A DNA stretch of 31,381 bases from a virus, in IMG/VR virus record IMGVR_UViG_3300031951_000795, positions 1-31,381 of that record, one strand, 5' to 3'. Made by a program: the position numbers and the translations under genes. Under the pieces are notes generated by a model. It worked only from the letters and a program-made list of their open reading frames with translations. It searched no databases and was not told the DNA's origin. Of this stretch, positions 28,892 through 31,381 are shown one piece after another; position 1 is the stretch's first letter, and each line of letters starts with the position of its first letter.

Positions 28892-29437
28892 GTGTACCTT
28901 GGCACAATAATTGTTCATTATGATGCCAGAGGCTGTACCAACATTGATGCTTCTCACAGAACCATACTGAGGAATGTAAAGAAGCTCGTCACACATACTT
29001 AGAACGTCTGCAGGAACTCCAATCTGTTCCTGCCCAAAGATCATAATATAATGCACAGTTGGGTCAAAGTCAAATGCGTTTATGTCTTTTGCTTCACATA
29101 CATTGTCAATTCCCAATAGTTTAACTTTGCCTTCAAACTTGGAAATAGTTTCTTCAATGTAGGACTGGAGACTGTCAATGCTTTTGACATGACGAAAGTT
29201 GGTGTAGTGATGAGTACCGACAGTCCCCCGCCTATCGTATTTCTTATTCCCATAGATCACCACTTCTTTCGCCAGAAACGCATTAGCATTCCGTATGACG
29301 GTAGCAATATTAAAATCGTTGCCAATGTTGCAGCACACAACAGAAAAGTTATGGCGCTTAGTCTCAAGATCAGCAATGATTGCGTCATCTTCCCAATATT
29401 TATAGTGATCAATTAGATTGCGGGTTTCCAGTGCCAT
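28877..29437 (-). CDS. SpoU/TrmH-family RNA 2'-O-methyltransferase
   Basis: All three SPOUT motifs are present. Motif 1 is NIGNDFNIATVIRNANAF (residues 37-54, with Arg49 and Asn50). Motif 2 is IMIFGQEQIGVP (131-142). Motif 3 is IPQYGSVRSINVGTASGI (155-172), which forms the knot that binds SAM. At 186 residues it is the size of a single-domain TrmL/TrmH protein, which methylates the ribose of tRNA or rRNA; the substrate is unknown. The stop codon lies inside tRNA-Gln. Part of the translation-related minus operon. Confidence 0.9.
   Translation of the reverse strand: MALETRNLIDHYKYWEDDAIIADLETKRHNFSVVCCNIGNDFNIATVIRNANAFLAKEVVIYGNKKYDRRGTVGTHHYTNFRHVKSIDSLQSYIEETISKFEGKVKLLGIDNVCEAKDINAFDFDPTVHYIMIFGQEQIGVPADVLSMCDELLYIPQYGSVRSINVGTASGIIMNNYCAKVHSFVV
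29257..29388 (-). CDS. candidate nested small membrane protein (43 aa), speculative
   Basis: An out-of-frame ATG inside the SpoU gene encodes MTQSLLILRLSAITFLLCAA followed by more hydrophobic residues and a basic end (RFWRKKW). That is one membrane span with a positive tail, as in a holin-like or regulatory peptide. TATAAATA lies eight bases upstream on the minus strand. GGGAAG abuts the ATG, too close for good initiation. Chance cannot be excluded. Confidence 0.2.
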   Translation of the reverse strand: MTQSLLILRLSAITFLLCAATLATILILLPSYGMLMRFWRKKW

Positions 29438-29603
29438 AGCAGATAGCCTCTGTGCGAGTCAGTCTCTTGTCAAGCTCAGAAATTTTGTCATTCAATCTGT
29501 CAACTGCACAAGAATTTAAAAACCATATTGTCATCACTATTATAGCAGATATGTTCATGCTTTTGTACGTAACGTAACGATCATCGAAATCTTCTTTATT
29601 CAT
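29409..29603 (-). CDS. small membrane or lipoprotein-like protein (64 aa)
   Basis: ATG 29603 has GGAAAAG upstream and overlaps the preceding stop by eight bases. After a charged start (MNKEDFDDRYVTYKS) comes a hydrophobic helix (NISAIIVMTIWFLNSCA) with L-N-S-C, a near-lipobox, then a short charged coiled coil. An outer-membrane lipoprotein such as a spanin component, or a plain inner-membrane protein, is possible; neither is established. Confidence 0.65.
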   Translation of the reverse strand: MNKEDFDDRYVTYKSMNISAIIVMTIWFLNSCAVDRLNDKISELDKRLTRTEAICYGTGNPQSN

Positions 29604-29841
29604 CTTTTCCCTTTCCCCATCCACCACCATTCTCATATTCTTTTAAAATTGAACGGTTTGGTGTGATATGATCTTTGTAAAGTTCATTGAGTCTGTGTTG
29701 CATTGGGAAATGTTTTATTAATCGTGATGCCCTTTCACGCACTTCTGAAGGAACATTCTTTGTATGTGCAGGATTCATCAGATCATATAAAAAGTTTTTT
29801 ACGGCAACTAAACTATAATATTCTTCATCGGGTAGAGTCAT
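29596..29841 (-). CDS. small helical protein, BPSL0761-like (81 aa)
   Basis: ATG 29841 has a strong Shine-Dalgarno (GGAGG) five bases upstream; in-frame 29853 is less likely. The pattern YYSLVAVKNFLYDLMNPAHT, VPSEVRERASRLIKHFP resembles BPSL0761-type small proteins found in proteobacteria (E..A....FL..L......P..VR..A...LRHYP). Soluble, all-helical, function unknown. It follows tRNA-Glu by 12 bases. Confidence 0.72.
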   Translation of the reverse strand: MTLPDEEYYSLVAVKNFLYDLMNPAHTKNVPSEVRERASRLIKHFPMQHRLNELYKDHITPNRSILKEYENGGGWGKGKDE

Positions 29842-29853
29842 AAAAACCTCCAA

Positions 29854-29928
29854 TGATCCCTATGGGATTCGAACCCATGTTATGGCCTTGAAAGGGCCGT
29901 GTCCTAGACCGGACTAGACGAAGGGACC
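29854..29928 (-). tRNA. trnE: tRNA-Glu (TTC)
   Basis: Acceptor GGTCCCT/AGGGATC with one G-T, anticodon loop CTTTCAA with anticodon TTC inside GGCC/GGCC, T-arm ATGGG-TTCGAAT-CCCAT. No encoded CCA. It lies between the membrane-protein gene and the BPSL0761-like gene on one transcript. Confidence 0.95.
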
Positions 29929-29934
29929 TAAAAA

Positions 29935-30099
29935 TCACTCTTCCTTGGTACGTATCTCAAGGGCTAGAAAACCAACAATCATACCAATTATACTACCAAC
30001 AACCGCACCCTCATAGTTCTTGTAAAACAAGAATCCAATTAGGTTAATTGCAAAAAGAATAATTAACGGAACCATTAGTCTATTCATTACGTTTTTCAT
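29935..30099 (-). CDS. small two-span membrane protein (54 aa)
   Basis: MKNVMNRLMVPLIILFAINL followed by IGFLFYKNYEG, then VVGSIIGMIVGFLALEIRTK: two hydrophobic helices joined by a short polar turn. ATG 30099 is preferred because a sigma70 promoter ends six bases upstream. ATG 30117, which overlaps the methyltransferase stop, is the start if the gene is read from the upstream transcript. Function unknown; the size and topology would fit a holin-like or membrane-stress peptide. Confidence 0.7.
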   Translation of the reverse strand: MKNVMNRLMVPLIILFAINLIGFLFYKNYEGAVVGSIIGMIVGFLALEIRTKEE

Positions 30100-30105
30100 A
30101 ATTGA

Positions 30106-30133
30106 AGTATACCTCATCGTTTGGATATGTCAA
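30106..30133 (-). promoter_or_regulatory. sigma70 promoter of the minus-strand tRNA/SpoU/GroES operon
   Basis: TTGACA (30133-30128), 16 bp, TATACT (30111-30106), 6 bp, ATG 30099. It lies at the 3' end of the methyltransferase gene and makes the downstream block a separate early transcript. Confidence 0.8.
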
Positions 30134-31373
30134 GTATTCTCTCACCGATCCATTCCATGCAGTTGACGGCCATGCTGTTTCCGAGTGCCTTGTACCTATG
30201 GCCCTCTGGACATTCGTCTGGAGATTTTCCTCTCCAAGAAATTTTTGTATAATTGTCCGGGAAACCCTGAAGTCTTTCACACTCCAGAGGAGTCAATCTT
30301 CGAACACGCAGTTTCTCGACAACGGCAGCAAAGGAAGCATTGTCTCTCGCAAGAGTGTGACAAGGATCTCCCGGACCTCTGCGTTGAGTATTCAACGGTT
30401 CAGTAATCTTGAACAGATCATATGGCACTGGACCCGCCTCCGTGACATAGGTATCCCCATCTTCACGATGCCTTGACCAGCCACGGGCGGACACGCACTT
30501 GGCCACATCGGTCTCTTGACCATGTGGAACCAAGAATCCACCGCCCTGAGAGAACAACTCTTGGTTGCTGTATCCCGGTGCGCCTGTTCCCTTGATTGAT
30601 TGGCCAAGAGTTGGAGCAGTTTCAGCAGGCCAACTAGGTGCAATGACAGCTCCGAAGTTATCCTTGTCGGGCATACGCTGATCACCACCAGCGTTCTTCT
30701 TGGTCAGGGTTCCTGCGCATTCTGTTCCGTCCCACCAGCAACCGACTCCAATGCTTTCTTTAGAAGCGGAGGCAGAGTCTTGTTTCTCTTTGTCGCCCGT
30801 TCTAGAATGCTTCTGCATGCTTTGGGACTCAAAAAGAACTTTTCCTGCACTGAGCATGTCTCCAAGACATCCGACAACGAACACACGTCTCCTGCGCTGC
30901 GGGACGGCAAATGGGTGGCGTTGTGTTCTGACCCACTGAGCGTCCAAGACCCGGTAGGCCCACCCATACCCCAGTTCTGCCAGCCCCCCGAGGAAGGAAC
31001 CAAAATCCCTTCCTCCGTTTGCGGACAGGACTCCCGGCACGTTTTCCCAAACGATCCATCGGGGCTTATAGCACCGAGCGATTTCAAGATAGGTGAGCAT
31101 GAGTCCTCCACGGGGATCGGAGAGTCCTTTTCGGAGTCCTGCCATAGAGAAAGACTGGCACGGAGTGCCGCCGACGAGGAGGTTGACTTCTTCTTTGATG
31201 TTCCATTTTTCATAATTCGTCATGTCTCCAAAATTGGTGACGGCTGGATAATGGTGAGCGAGAACCGCTGATGGAAAAGGTTCGATGTCGCTGAAACCGA
31301 CAGCCTTCCACCCAAGAGGTTCCCACGCAACCGTAGCCGCTTCAATACCTGAACAAACAGAAAGATAATTCAT
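30114..31373 (-). CDS. dcm: DNA (cytosine-5) methyltransferase
   Basis: The C5-methyltransferase motifs are in order: CSGIEAATVAW (I), GGTPCQSFSMAG with the catalytic Cys (IV), WENVPGV (VI), QRRRRVFVVG (VIII), then RRLTPLECERLQGFPDNYT (IX) and YKALGNSMAVNC (X). The target-recognition region between VIII and IX contains three loose repeats around GTLTKKNAGGD, CVSARGWSRH and CHTLARDN. The gene is visibly richer in G and C than its neighbours, suggesting recent acquisition. No partner endonuclease is in view. Methylation could protect phage DNA from host restriction. It overlaps the membrane-protein frame at its stop. Confidence 0.93.
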   Translation of the reverse strand: MNYLSVCSGIEAATVAWEPLGWKAVGFSDIEPFPSAVLAHHYPAVTNFGDMTNYEKWNIKEEVNLLVGGTPCQSFSMAGLRKGLSDPRGGLMLTYLEIARCYKPRWIVWENVPGVLSANGGRDFGSFLGGLAELGYGWAYRVLDAQWVRTQRHPFAVPQRRRRVFVVGCLGDMLSAGKVLFESQSMQKHSRTGDKEKQDSASASKESIGVGCWWDGTECAGTLTKKNAGGDQRMPDKDNFGAVIAPSWPAETAPTLGQSIKGTGAPGYSNQELFSQGGGFLVPHGQETDVAKCVSARGWSRHREDGDTYVTEAGPVPYDLFKITEPLNTQRRGPGDPCHTLARDNASFAAVVEKLRVRRLTPLECERLQGFPDNYTKISWRGKSPDECPEGHRYKALGNSMAVNCMEWIGERILDISKR

Positions 31374-31381
31374 TTTAATCT

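Noticed and set aside
29445-29473. TTGACA upstream of the SpoU gene as a fifth early promoter
   Set aside because: No -10 hexamer lies at 16-18 bp and the six-base rule to the ATG is not met; the sequence encodes part of the preceding small protein.
30600-31271. Long plus-strand frame opposite the cytosine methyltransferase
   Set aside because: It mirrors the conserved methyltransferase codons, has no recognisable motifs, and shows the usual antisense composition of a GC-richer gene.
1-31381. CRISPR array, insertion sequence, attachment site, rRNA or prophage boundary
   Set aside because: No regularly spaced repeats, transposase motifs, terminal inverted repeats flanking a gene, rRNA-like blocks or tRNA-integrase arrangement were seen.

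Overview
The window looks like about 31 kb of a T4-like (Straboviridae/cyanophage-related) tailed-phage genome, probably from a marine or aquatic phage. The main evidence is a gp61-type primase, a gp14-type neck protein, T4-type late promoters (TATAAATA and its variant CTAAATA), ThyX beside a B12-dependent ribonucleotide reductase, a RuvC-like resolvase, a RecB-family exonuclease, a GroES-type co-chaperonin, six tRNA genes and a phage-borne tmRNA. No ribosomal, CRISPR or transposon features are visible. The host is unknown. The permuted two-piece form of the tmRNA is known mainly from alphaproteobacteria and some cyanobacteria and points that way.

Layout. (a) 1-3.7 kb, +: DNA precursor and replication genes (primase 3' end, a small acidic protein, thyX, class II RNR), then tRNA-Asn and a terminator. 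(b) 3.7-6.1 kb: a large late protein, then a small structured RNA with its own late promoter. (c) 6.1-7.7 kb: RuvC-like nuclease on +, facing a minus-strand late operon (HNH, FmdB-type zinc ribbon, unknown). (d) 7.7-17.7 kb, +: mostly long, low-complexity late proteins that look like virion or packaged proteins, with an exonuclease/NUMOD pair embedded. (e) 17.7-19.0 kb, -: a compressed early operon of six very small genes. (f) 19.0-23.6 kb: more late proteins. (g) 23.6-24.4 kb, -: a three-gene early operon. (h) 24.5-25.9 kb, +: tRNA-Gly, an unclassified structured RNA, tRNA-Thr, tRNA-Tyr, one protein gene and the tmRNA. (i) 25.9-28.6 kb, +: gp14, a coiled-coil protein, a nucleotidyltransferase with a T4-like capsid-targeting N-terminus, and another late protein. 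(j) 28.5-31.4 kb, -: cytosine methyltransferase, then a small membrane protein, tRNA-Glu, two small proteins, a SpoU methyltransferase, tRNA-Gln and GroES.

The most striking feature is how transcription and translation starts coincide. Four minus-strand sigma70-type promoters (TTGACA, 16-17 bp, a -10 box) are followed by exactly 6 bp and then an ATG. Five late promoters are followed by only 5-6 bp and then an ATG, so with normal promoter geometry the A of AUG is nucleotide +1 or +2. Many early and late mRNAs should therefore be leaderless, while other genes keep normal Shine-Dalgarno sequences. Together with the tmRNA, tRNAs, SpoU methyltransferase and a possible RMF-like protein, this suggests a phage heavily invested in the host translation machinery.

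The second theme is a set of late proteins carrying short related N-termini: either a coiled-coil module (YYK..SEQLQEK) or a T4-like capsid-targeting sequence (MKTFGEFINE). They may form a packaged virion proteome. All functional statements rest on motifs read by eye; no database search was run.
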